Part shown: in pieces, positions 15,701 to 23,350 of the stretch
Layout: each line of letters starts with the position of its first letter
Numbering within the stretch: the first letter of the stretch is position 1
Virus record (IMG/VR): IMGVR_UViG_3300030060_001271
Span: 1 to 26,587 of that record
Length of the DNA: 26,587 nt
Strand: one strand, 5' to 3'
Source of the DNA: a virus
The notes under the pieces: generated by a model
What the model saw: the letters and a program-made list of their open reading frames with translations, nothing else
Databases searched by the model: none
Told to the model about the DNA's origin: nothing
Program-made: the position numbers and the translations under genes

Positions 15701-17425
15701 TTATTTTCCTAAAGCGTAGTTTTCTAAGGCTTCTTGTAGGTCATTTATAGTCGGTTCTAAATCTTGTAACCGTTCTTTGAGGGCCAGATACTGTGATAAT
15801 TGCTCTATTTCGTCTCTGTCACGTAGTGGTTCTTCTTTTGATTTAATAAGAAGCCTTTCACCTTCAGGAACAACAGTCAATATTGTTTGCTCAATTTCTT
15901 GTTGTACAGACAACAGTTTTTCTAGGGCATTCCCTATGTTAGCTCCTTTTTGTACATCATATAATAATTCTTGTAATTCTTTTTTATTCTTCTCGGCTAT
16001 AACTCGTATCTTGTTTGTTATATTATTTTGATTTTGTTCTACTATTAATTGTGCCTGCCTATCAGCCGCTAAAATATCAGCATTACTAAAATCACCTAAT
16101 GCTTTTAAAGCCTCTCTTTTGTTTTTAGTGGCTGCTTCAAACGCTCTCTGTCCTAGTTCTGAACCTTTATTAGCTTGTAGTTGGTCAGCGTCAAGTCTTT
16201 TATTTTCTTTCTCAATAATATTCTCTTGACCTTTAAGTATGGCATTGTCCATAGCAGCTCGTTGTTTCGTTCTAGCTCTAACACCACCAATTAGCCCTTG
16301 ACCAATTCCACCCCCACCAGTCATTATACCTTCTAAAAATGCTTCTCTTTCAAGGCGTTTACGATTTTCTGGTGAGTATACTCTAGCTAGTTGAGATTCA
16401 AGACCTTCGACCCTACCCTCTCTAATTTTATCGTATTTACCTCTTCTTGCTCTTTTATCCGCAAATTTAGCAAAATCTTCCATATCTTTTTTAGGATCTA
16501 TTTCAGCCATTTTTGTAAGGGGATCTGTTATTCCAGCTCCCATAGCAGACGTAACTCTATTTTGTTGTATACTGGGATCTGACCCCAATATTGGAGGCGT
16601 AGGAGCACCTGTAAGAATATCACTTTGGAATTTCTCTATTGGAGTTGGCGGCCTTATTCCTCCCGGTCCTGTTTGGTCAATTTGTGCAGCTAGTCCTAAT
16701 ATTCTATCTCTTTCTTTAGCAGCAAGCTTTTTAGCTCTAGAATCTGTTATTGATTTTGTAGCAGCCTCCCTTCTAGCATCTAAATTAGCCGCCTGTTCTT
16801 CTGCTTTCCTAGCACTTTCTTCTGCTTCCATAGCACTTTTTTGTTTCATTCTTCCCCTAGATGTAATAGACGCAATATCCCTAGGATTTCTCCCAAACAT
16901 GCTTATTAATTGACTAGGGTTATAGACCTTCGCTTCTATATCTTCGAGTGTTATATTTGACCCTGTCCTCTCATTATACTTTTTTAGTTCTTCTTGAGTT
17001 ATAGGACCACCTGTTTGATATCCTAATATGCCGCCACTAGACATTTTCTGCATAGCAGGACGTGGTAATGGCATGAGACCACCCTTTGCTCTCATCTCTG
17101 GAAGTTGTGGTCCTTTAGCAGCACTTTGTAGATTTTTGCGTTGCATTACTTCTCTTTGTGCCATAATACCTTTAGCTTGATCTGCTAATTCATTTTTAGT
17201 CATAGCCAATAATTTTTGTTCTTGTTGATCTACGACCTGATAAGGTTCTTTTTCAGGAGTATTTAATAACTGTTGATTTGCCACTGCTTGTCTTTGTTGG
17301 ATAAGTATTTGATTTGCAAGAGCATTTATCACTGACGGGTTATCTTGATAACGTTTCTGTAGTGCTTTAGGGTTTGACCTATAAACATCTACGGTATTAT
17401 CGACTTGAGAAGCTATTCCTTGCAT
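15701..17425 (-). CDS. coiled-coil virion-type protein, probable internal/ejection protein
   Basis: A 574-aa helical protein, rich in Gln, Glu, Lys and Ala, with no enzyme motif. Residues 111-145 carry two GGI/GGL blocks (MRAKGGLMPLP at 111, MSSGGILGYQTGG at 128). Long heptad-like helices follow at about 195-240 and 430-570. The GGI blocks are also present in the neighbouring 575- and 1221-aa proteins. Position between tail genes and the polyvalent protein suggests a structural or ejected virion component; this is inference from order and composition. ATG at 17425 follows GGAGAATATTAA, a ribosome binding block identical to that of the preceding gene. The gap to the previous stop is 15 bases. 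Confidence 0.75.
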   Translation of the reverse strand: MQGIASQVDNTVDVYRSNPKALQKRYQDNPSVINALANQILIQQRQAVANQQLLNTPEKEPYQVVDQQEQKLLAMTKNELADQAKGIMAQREVMQRKNLQSAAKGPQLPEMRAKGGLMPLPRPAMQKMSSGGILGYQTGGPITQEELKKYNERTGSNITLEDIEAKVYNPSQLISMFGRNPRDIASITSRGRMKQKSAMEAEESARKAEEQAANLDARREAATKSITDSRAKKLAAKERDRILGLAAQIDQTGPGGIRPPTPIEKFQSDILTGAPTPPILGSDPSIQQNRVTSAMGAGITDPLTKMAEIDPKKDMEDFAKFADKRARRGKYDKIREGRVEGLESQLARVYSPENRKRLEREAFLEGIMTGGGGIGQGLIGGVRARTKQRAAMDNAILKGQENIIEKENKRLDADQLQANKGSELGQRAFEAATKNKREALKALGDFSNADILAADRQAQLIVEQNQNNITNKIRVIAEKNKKELQELLYDVQKGANIGNALEKLLSVQQEIEQTILTVVPEGERLLIKSKEEPLRDRDEIEQLSQYLALKERLQDLEPTINDLQEALENYALGK

Positions 17426-17440
17426 TTAATATTCTCCGTA

Positions 17441-19168
17441 CTAATCTACGATAAAATCATCTTCTTCGTTTGGGTCTTGTATAACTAATTGATCTGAAGG
17501 AATACCCATAGCCTCCCCAATAGCTACTTGTGACTCAGTTGGTTTTATATCGCCACCTAATTGGTCAAACAGATACCCTAACCCACTTCGAGTAAATAGA
17601 TCCCTTAGTGATTGTCCCGTTGCCAAAGAAGAAGCTAAATCACTAGGTGTTGAATATACTGTAGATTGTGCTTCTAATGGTAAGCCTTGTAATAAAGATT
17701 GCATGTACTGCACTTGTTTATATGGGAAATCACGTTCTTCTTCAAACTGTGCCAAATCTCCTGCTATACGTTGTTGTTCTATATTACGTCTAGCTTCTCC
17801 AGCTTTAGCCTGTCCCCCAAGAACATCAAACCCAAACCTATTACGAGCTTCTTGTTCTTTATTAAATTGAGCTAATGCTTTGTCATAGGCATCACGATAC
17901 CCTTCACCCGTTATTTTGCTTTGTAGGTCAGCTAAATTACGTAGTCCTTCTGATTCCATAATGGCTTGGCGAGAACCACCAAATGCACCTGCTCTTGTCA
18001 ACCTACCTGCTGTTTTTTGACGTTCTATTTCTGCTAATCTTGCTGCTTCATCTATCTGTGGTTGTAACGCAGCTTGCACATAGGGGTTCATGTATTGTTG
18101 GGCCGCTGCAGCATCAAAAGTTTTTACTCCCATATTAGACACATTAGGTTGTAACTCTCCAATACCTGTAAATGCTTTTTCCTGTAACGGATCTATGTCA
18201 GCAGTTAATGCACCTTCATAGGCTTCATATGGCATGTCTGCTAACGCCATACCTCTACCTAACATATCTGTCACATACGGTCCCGCATAACTAGATAAAG
18301 AACTTTCTGTACCTAGATTCATATTAACCGGAGCTTCATTAGTATCAGAGCTTCCACTTGGATCAGGCATAGGAAGGTCTGTACCTGTTACGGTATTATC
18401 TGCACCAGTATTTACAGTGTTTCCGGTGCTAAATCTAGCTATACCCCCACTCGCCATTTTGGGCATAAATTTATCAGGGTTTATTTCTATTCCTTGTGCT
18501 TTTCTACCCGTGCGTGCTTGTCGCACGTCATCCATCATATTATGTAATTGTTTAGCACCTGCATCAGAATTACCATTACCAAGGTGACTTACTACATCAG
18601 CAGGTATAACAAATTCACCGTCACTTAAACGAGCTTCTTGTCCACCATCAATACGTGCAGGTACAACATCTGCCATGCCATCAGTGGAACCACTTAGATA
18701 ACGCCCTTGAGCTAGTTTGGCTATACCGCCTTGTGCCATAGTAGGTCTTTCCATTAAATTTCTTTGGGCTAATGCTGCTCTTTGTGCTGTAGCCGTTTTT
18801 TGAGCTTCTTGCACAGTAGGAGGTTTTTTATTCTCAATATCATCAGATACTTGTGCAAACTGTGCATCAGTGAAGTATCTTTGCCCTTTACTCCCTCCTA
18901 CTCTATCCGGATCTATAGGCACTCGTTCACGTACAAATTTATAATCCGGTATTTTTCCTTGGTATCCCAACATAGGTCTAAAAACATTAGGGTCAGCACT
19001 GGGTAATATATTTAATCTATTAGCAACACTGCCCAACCCAGAACCCAATAGAAGATCAAGCGTTGTATTGCCTGTAGTTCCTGTAGTAAAATAGTCACCC
19101 GCAGCATCAAGTGCATTTGAACCTAAATCAGTCACAGTGCTGGTAAAGTCATTCCACCAATTTGACAT
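17441..19168 (-). CDS. virion-type protein with GGI and LSDGEFVIP motifs
   Basis: A 575-aa protein. The N-terminus (MSNWWNDFTSTVTDLG) is followed by a Gly/Leu-rich region. GGI blocks occur at MAQGGIAKL (144) and MASGGIARF (238). Between them is RLSDGEFVIPADVV and a helix with DAGAKQLHNMMDDVR, a segment that I recognise as recurrent in structural proteins of environmental short-tailed phages. The C-terminal half has long helices rich in Gln, Ala and Arg, including AGRLTRAGAFGGSRQA, and ends in an acidic tail (EEDDFIVD). No catalytic site is visible. It is probably an internal or tail-associated virion protein. Its ATG overlaps the previous stop (TAATG) after AGGAG. Confidence 0.75.
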   Translation of the reverse strand: MSNWWNDFTSTVTDLGSNALDAAGDYFTTGTTGNTTLDLLLGSGLGSVANRLNILPSADPNVFRPMLGYQGKIPDYKFVRERVPIDPDRVGGSKGQRYFTDAQFAQVSDDIENKKPPTVQEAQKTATAQRAALAQRNLMERPTMAQGGIAKLAQGRYLSGSTDGMADVVPARIDGGQEARLSDGEFVIPADVVSHLGNGNSDAGAKQLHNMMDDVRQARTGRKAQGIEINPDKFMPKMASGGIARFSTGNTVNTGADNTVTGTDLPMPDPSGSSDTNEAPVNMNLGTESSLSSYAGPYVTDMLGRGMALADMPYEAYEGALTADIDPLQEKAFTGIGELQPNVSNMGVKTFDAAAAQQYMNPYVQAALQPQIDEAARLAEIERQKTAGRLTRAGAFGGSRQAIMESEGLRNLADLQSKITGEGYRDAYDKALAQFNKEQEARNRFGFDVLGGQAKAGEARRNIEQQRIAGDLAQFEEERDFPYKQVQYMQSLLQGLPLEAQSTVYSTPSDLASSLATGQSLRDLFTRSGLGYLFDQLGGDIKPTESQVAIGEAMGIPSDQLVIQDPNEEDDFIVD

Positions 19169-22100
19169 TAATATTCTCCTAATATCTGTAATAATCTTAA
19201 CAGATCATCATTGCGTTCTATAATACCACCTTTTTGTTTTTTTGCTATGGGATTAAAACTTGGAAAATTTACATTATTTTGTATAACGGGTGCTTGTGCA
19301 GTCCTAGCCCCGTATGGAGAAGCAAACAACGCTTCCTGTTGTGGGTTTGCAAATATACTATCTCCACCAATATCATACATATACCGTATCTGTGCTGGAC
19401 CCATTTGTTGAGTTTGTGCTACCCCCGGTTGGGCTAAAGTTGATATTTGGCTGATTAAATTTTCAAGTCTATCTCTGTCTCTTTGTCTACCTTCCTCATC
19501 ACCTACGCCTACACCCTCACCTTCACCTGTGCCTTCTTTAGTATCGTCTCCAATCACATCATCTTCGACGCTATCTCCTTTTCCTGTAACACCATCGGTT
19601 TCACCCTCAGTCTCACCTACATCTCCTTCTCCACCTGTTGTAGGATCAAGCTGGTCCTCTGACCCTACCTCGTCACCAGTGCTAGTGCCAGTATCTGCTG
19701 TTTGTTCTGCCGCATCTTTTGCCGCTTGTTCTGCAGCTATTCTTTCAGCTTCAGCCGCTTGTTCTGCAGCTATTCTCTCTGCTTCAGCTTTTGCTTCAGC
19801 TTCTGCTATTCTTTCAGCTTCAGCCGCTTGTTCTGCAGCTATTCTTTCAGCTTCAGCCTTCGCTGCTTCTTCCGCTGCTATTCTCTCCGCTTCAGCTTTT
19901 GCTGCTTCTTCTTTCGCTACCCTTCTTTCTTCTTCGATCCTTCTTGCTTCTTCTAATGCACGATTAGCTTTCTCTTGATTGTCTGCTTCAGAGGCTATAT
20001 CCGGTAATACAACTTCGCTACTAAAATCACCATCGTCCCCTACAATGTTGTCGCCCATAGGGTCTAAATTAATATTTTCTGTGTCAGTATCTTCTGTGTC
20101 AGTATCTTCTGTGTCAGTATCTTCTGTGTCAGTGTCTTCTGTGTCAGTGTCTTCTGTGTCAGTGTCTTCTGTGTCAGTGTCTTCAGGAGCAGGAAATTCT
20201 TGAGCTGTCATATTATCAAAATCATATACCGTTATACCATCAACACCCAACACTCTAAATGTGCCTGTTTCCCCCCATATTGCACCTTCAGACTGTTCTA
20301 AAATTTCTGACGGTACTACACCCTCTCTTTTATCTCTTGGTATTACATCATCATCAGGATTATTAGGGTTCCTACCAAATATATCTTCAAGGGTATCAAG
20401 TCTGTCTTCTGGATTAGAAGTTCTATCCTCACCATCTTTATTTTTTATTACGTTACCATCTTTATCTATTCTTGTAAGAACTAAATCTGGTTCGTAACTA
20501 CCGCCTACAGTATCACGATCCTCTATAACATCAGTACCAGTATCTTCTACAACGTCTTCTGTAGTACCAGTATCTTCTGTACCAGTATCTTCTGTACCAG
20601 TATCTTCTATAGTGCCAGTATCTTCTGTACCAGTATCTTCTGTAGTACCAGTATCTTCTGTACCAGTATCTTCTATAGTGCCAGTATCTTCTGTAGTGCT
20701 AGTATCTTTCACTACTGCATCGGTGACTGAAGGATCGGCACCGCTATCCCCTGTCCCTTCTCCTGTAGTCTCTTTTGGTGCCCCACCATCAGATTCATCT
20801 ACTTCAAATACAGGAGGTTTTACATCTAAAGGAGTTTCTAAATCGGGGTCTCCTATATCTACAGGCGGTTCTTCAGGTGGAATTATTGTTGGTTCTTCTT
20901 TATCAGGCGTGTCAGGTTGTTCACCTGTTGGAGTTACTACTTCACCTTGAGGGTCTGTTACTACCACCTCTCCTGTTTCGGTATTTTCAACTTCTACAGT
21001 TGATTGTCCTGTTACCGGATCTATGCCTGTATCAATATCAAATTCACTTATTTTACCTACAGATGCTGCTATATCATTTATAGAAGGGGCATCTGCACCA
21101 TATTCACCTGAAGCTATTCTTGTTAATACATTAATTCCTTGAATAACATTCCCAAGGTTTAAGTCTGTAGATACGTCTGCTACATCTGTTACATTTGACG
21201 GATCAAGTGCCTCAATATCTGATAACTTTTGCCCTAGCTCTGTCTCAGCAAAATCCGCAGAAATAACTCCCGATATGTCATCTACTATAGGATCTGCTGC
21301 TCTAAGAACATTTGCAGCTTCTTCTGTTAATTCAATCCCATTGTTAGTAAAAAATGATATTCCTTCTTCAGGATCGTATTTAGCTACATTGATAGCATCT
21401 CCAAAATCTTCCTCGCCAGTGGCTAGTCTTAATGCTGTAGACACAGCTCGCATTGGAGGGAAAAATACAGAAGATACATCTACGGCAAACCTTACAGCGT
21501 CCATAAGATTATCATCTCTTTCAGGAGGTATTTTCACGGCTGCTATAGTATAAGAACCTACTGGAGCAGTGCCTCCTGAAAGGTCAACTAATTGGATAGT
21601 GCTGCGATCTTCTACCCCATACATTTCCGGGTTAAACACATCCCCCGGTAGTTTCATATATACCTTATTTTCAAAGGCAATAGGTCCAGTAAGATCCTTA
21701 AATTGGGGTAATAAAGAATTGTATACAGACATATCTGTTTCTTTTACTTTATCTAGTCCCGATTCTGCAACCAAATAATTAAATGCTGTTCTATTAGCAG
21801 TTCCACTTGCATAATCATATGCTCCTGACGCTCCTTCAAGTTTAGGTTCTGCATATAAGGCAGCAGGAGAGTCCCCATAATCAGGATCGTCCCCACCTTG
21901 CATTTCAGCTATGCTTCTTTGGGCATCAAATATTCTTTCTAGCTTTTCAAAGTTTTGATCAAAAATAGGAGAAGAACTATAGGCACTCCAAGCATCTATA
22001 ATATTAAATTTAGATCCGTCTTTGGCAACGGCACCGCTGTCTTTGAATTTATCCAAGTCTCCTATGGCAGTTTCATAAAGAACATTAGTCATTACTTCTC

Positions 22101-22833
22101 CAGTAGTGGGATCGTAAGACCTGCCTACCTCATTAGAATCTCTAAAACTAAACGAAGAACCATCTGGACCTTCATCAACAGCACCTACACTATAACCATA
22201 AGCATCTTCATAGCCCATGTTAAGAAAATCAGCAGTGCCATCATTACTATAGTCAAGACCTTCAGACGAAAGATAATTAAGAACATCGTCGTCTAGTTGT
22301 GATGCGTAGTATTCACCAAAGACAGTTTTGTTATCGTCTTGCATGGCAGCAATAGCAGCAGGTTTGTAATTTTTATCACTATCCCCATCAGTTAGATGAA
22401 CTCTTTGTTCTACACCGTTTATATATACAGGATTGCCTTCTTTATCTAAAACTTCTCCCATATGATTTATTCTATAACCCTGATCGTTTTCTATATATTT
22501 GTCATAGTCAGGGTTTGTAGAACCTTCAAAAAATAAACTACGCCCATCCTCATCTTTTCCTTTTTTCACTTTAAAAGATGAATAGTCAATGGTGCCATAT
22601 AAATCATCAAAAACTTTTTCTTGGACGGGAGCTTTATTTCTTGCATACAGCAAGGCATCGGCAGAACTAACTTTGCCATCTTGATTTAAATCAAATATCA
22701 TTTTATCGTCTTGAAGTGGACCTACTCCCCTTTCATACCCGTCAAGTCCCACAGCACTTTTCATAACATCTAACTCTGAATAACCTTGGGATAGTAATTC
22801 TCCAATAAGTCCTGCAAGAATTTCGTCGTCCAC
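19168..22833 (-). CDS. 1221-aa acidic repeat protein with EF-hand/dockerin-like loop
   Basis: A very acidic putative virion protein. Residues 48-59 (DLNQDGKVSSAD) form a complete calcium-binding loop of EF-hand/dockerin type. A long Asp/Gly-rich region of unknown fold follows, then two stretches of EDTGT-type and EDTDT-type pentapeptide repeats, then an alanine-rich coiled coil of 11-residue repeats, a further Gly/Thr/Glu linker, and a C-terminal segment with KGGI at 1201-1204. This tripartite pattern suggests a long flexible extended fibre or tether; function unknown. The start is GTG (22833-22831), overlapping the previous stop as TAGTG, with AGAGGTGA upstream. No ATG candidate lies closer to that ribosome binding site. 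I cannot assign a family. Confidence 0.75.
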   Translation of the reverse strand: MDDEILAGLIGELLSQGYSELDVMKSAVGLDGYERGVGPLQDDKMIFDLNQDGKVSSADALLYARNKAPVQEKVFDDLYGTIDYSSFKVKKGKDEDGRSLFFEGSTNPDYDKYIENDQGYRINHMGEVLDKEGNPVYINGVEQRVHLTDGDSDKNYKPAAIAAMQDDNKTVFGEYYASQLDDDVLNYLSSEGLDYSNDGTADFLNMGYEDAYGYSVGAVDEGPDGSSFSFRDSNEVGRSYDPTTGEVMTNVLYETAIGDLDKFKDSGAVAKDGSKFNIIDAWSAYSSSPIFDQNFEKLERIFDAQRSIAEMQGGDDPDYGDSPAALYAEPKLEGASGAYDYASGTANRTAFNYLVAESGLDKVKETDMSVYNSLLPQFKDLTGPIAFENKVYMKLPGDVFNPEMYGVEDRSTIQLVDLSGGTAPVGSYTIAAVKIPPERDDNLMDAVRFAVDVSSVFFPPMRAVSTALRLATGEEDFGDAINVAKYDPEEGISFFTNNGIELTEEAANVLRAADPIVDDISGVISADFAETELGQKLSDIEALDPSNVTDVADVSTDLNLGNVIQGINVLTRIASGEYGADAPSINDIAASVGKISEFDIDTGIDPVTGQSTVEVENTETGEVVVTDPQGEVVTPTGEQPDTPDKEEPTIIPPEEPPVDIGDPDLETPLDVKPPVFEVDESDGGAPKETTGEGTGDSGADPSVTDAVVKDTSTTEDTGTIEDTGTEDTGTTEDTGTEDTGTIEDTGTEDTGTEDTGTTEDVVEDTGTDVIEDRDTVGGSYEPDLVLTRIDKDGNVIKNKDGEDRTSNPEDRLDTLEDIFGRNPNNPDDDVIPRDKREGVVPSEILEQSEGAIWGETGTFRVLGVDGITVYDFDNMTAQEFPAPEDTDTEDTDTEDTDTEDTDTEDTDTEDTDTEDTDTENINLDPMGDNIVGDDGDFSSEVVLPDIASEADNQEKANRALEEARRIEEERRVAKEEAAKAEAERIAAEEAAKAEAERIAAEQAAEAERIAEAEAKAEAERIAAEQAAEAERIAAEQAAKDAAEQTADTGTSTGDEVGSEDQLDPTTGGEGDVGETEGETDGVTGKGDSVEDDVIGDDTKEGTGEGEGVGVGDEEGRQRDRDRLENLISQISTLAQPGVAQTQQMGPAQIRYMYDIGGDSIFANPQQEALFASPYGARTAQAPVIQNNVNFPSFNPIAKKQKGGIIERNDDLLRLLQILGEY
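19721..19894 (-). repeat. 11-residue alanine/glutamate repeat tract (33-39 bp units)
   Basis: Five consecutive units of 33, 33, 36, 33 and 39 bases encode variants of AEAERIAAEQA. The units at 19721-19753 and 19823-19855 are identical over 33 bases. The hendecad (11-residue) periodicity fits a straight or slightly right-handed coiled coil rather than a classic heptad. All length differences are multiples of three. Confidence 0.88.
20081..20185 (-). repeat. 15-bp tandem repeat, seven units (EDTDT)
   Basis: Seven back-to-back 15-base units occupy 105 bases. On the + strand the first three contain GTATC and the last four GTGTC, and the array is otherwise uniform apart from its final base. Each unit adds five residues (EDTDT), so copy-number changes keep the frame. 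Confidence 0.93.
20533..20709 (-). repeat. 15/18-bp tandem repeat (EDTGT with optional T or I)
   Basis: Nine EDTGT pentapeptides and one degenerate KDTST unit are arranged with occasional extra Thr or Ile codons, mixing 15- and 18-base spacing. The order of the longer and shorter units itself repeats, which suggests duplication of multi-unit blocks. All units are in frame with the 1221-aa protein. Confidence 0.9.
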
Positions 22834-23153
22834 TAGGTCACCTCTAGTATGCTGGCAACTACGTGTAAACGATTGGCAGTAGCAGCGGTAACTTTTAATA
22901 TCTCACTGGCCTGCACAACAAGAGGTGCCGAAAGTAGTTCTACGGTGGCATTTGCACTAACAGCTTTGGTATTAAATAGGCTAAATACATCACTACCAGA
23001 AGTGATAGTGAGAGTGATTGTATCTGCATTCCCTGAGTCTTCCGATACTAATATAGATTTTACTATACCAGTAGTTAGCGCAGCACAAGTGTACAATGTG
23101 GTTACGTTAGTAGTAGACAGGTCTACCTTTGCATTTACAAACGTGTTAGACAT
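22833..23153 (-). CDS. small beta-rich structural protein
   Basis: A 106-aa protein beginning MSNTFVNAKVDLSTT. It reads as alternating beta strands rich in Val, Thr, Ser and Ala (TTLYTCAALTTGIVKSILVS, DTITLTITSGSDVF, ATVELLSAPLVV), as in small phage head- or tail-decoration domains. I know no name for it. The start is taken at 23153, where ATG overlaps the previous stop (TAATG). No good Shine-Dalgarno sequence precedes it, so translation likely depends on coupling to the gene before. An upstream TTG at 23168 would add five residues but has no better signal. Confidence 0.8.
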   Translation of the reverse strand: MSNTFVNAKVDLSTTNVTTLYTCAALTTGIVKSILVSEDSGNADTITLTITSGSDVFSLFNTKAVSANATVELLSAPLVVQASEILKVTAATANRLHVVASILEVT

Positions 23154-23350
23154 TAGCTTAAAAACCAACTAGCAGCGTCAGATTTATCTGATAACACGCT
23201 ACTACGCAAAGCAGAATCTAACTGATTAAAGTAAATTCGTAACACATTGTTAAACTGGTCAAAAGAGGCTTGGTTATATTCTTTTGGGGGTGAGGGAAGT
23301 GATGGCGCACGAAACGTTAAATTGTATTGAGTAAAATCTACTGTAGCCAT
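23153..23350 (-). CDS. small tail-associated protein, unknown function
   Basis: A 65-aa protein (MATVDFTQYNLTFRAP) with a Pro-rich turn (APSLPSPPKEY) and a helix containing FDQFNNVLRIYFNQLDSAL. Short proteins with this Pro turn and FNxVLxxYFxQLD helix recur just after the tail-hub gene in environmental short-tailed phages, so a tail-assembly role is plausible. The ATG overlaps the 616-aa gene stop (TAATG), with GGAGAAGG as ribosome binding site; a longer frame starting upstream would lie inside the previous gene and lacks a comparable signal. Confidence 0.78.
   Translation of the reverse strand: MATVDFTQYNLTFRAPSLPSPPKEYNQASFDQFNNVLRIYFNQLDSALRSSVLSDKSDAASWFLS

Noticed and set aside
19529-19978. 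Long + strand open frame rich in Ser, Pro and Ala.
   Set aside because: It is the antisense shadow of the alanine/glutamate repeats, with no ribosome binding site or domain.
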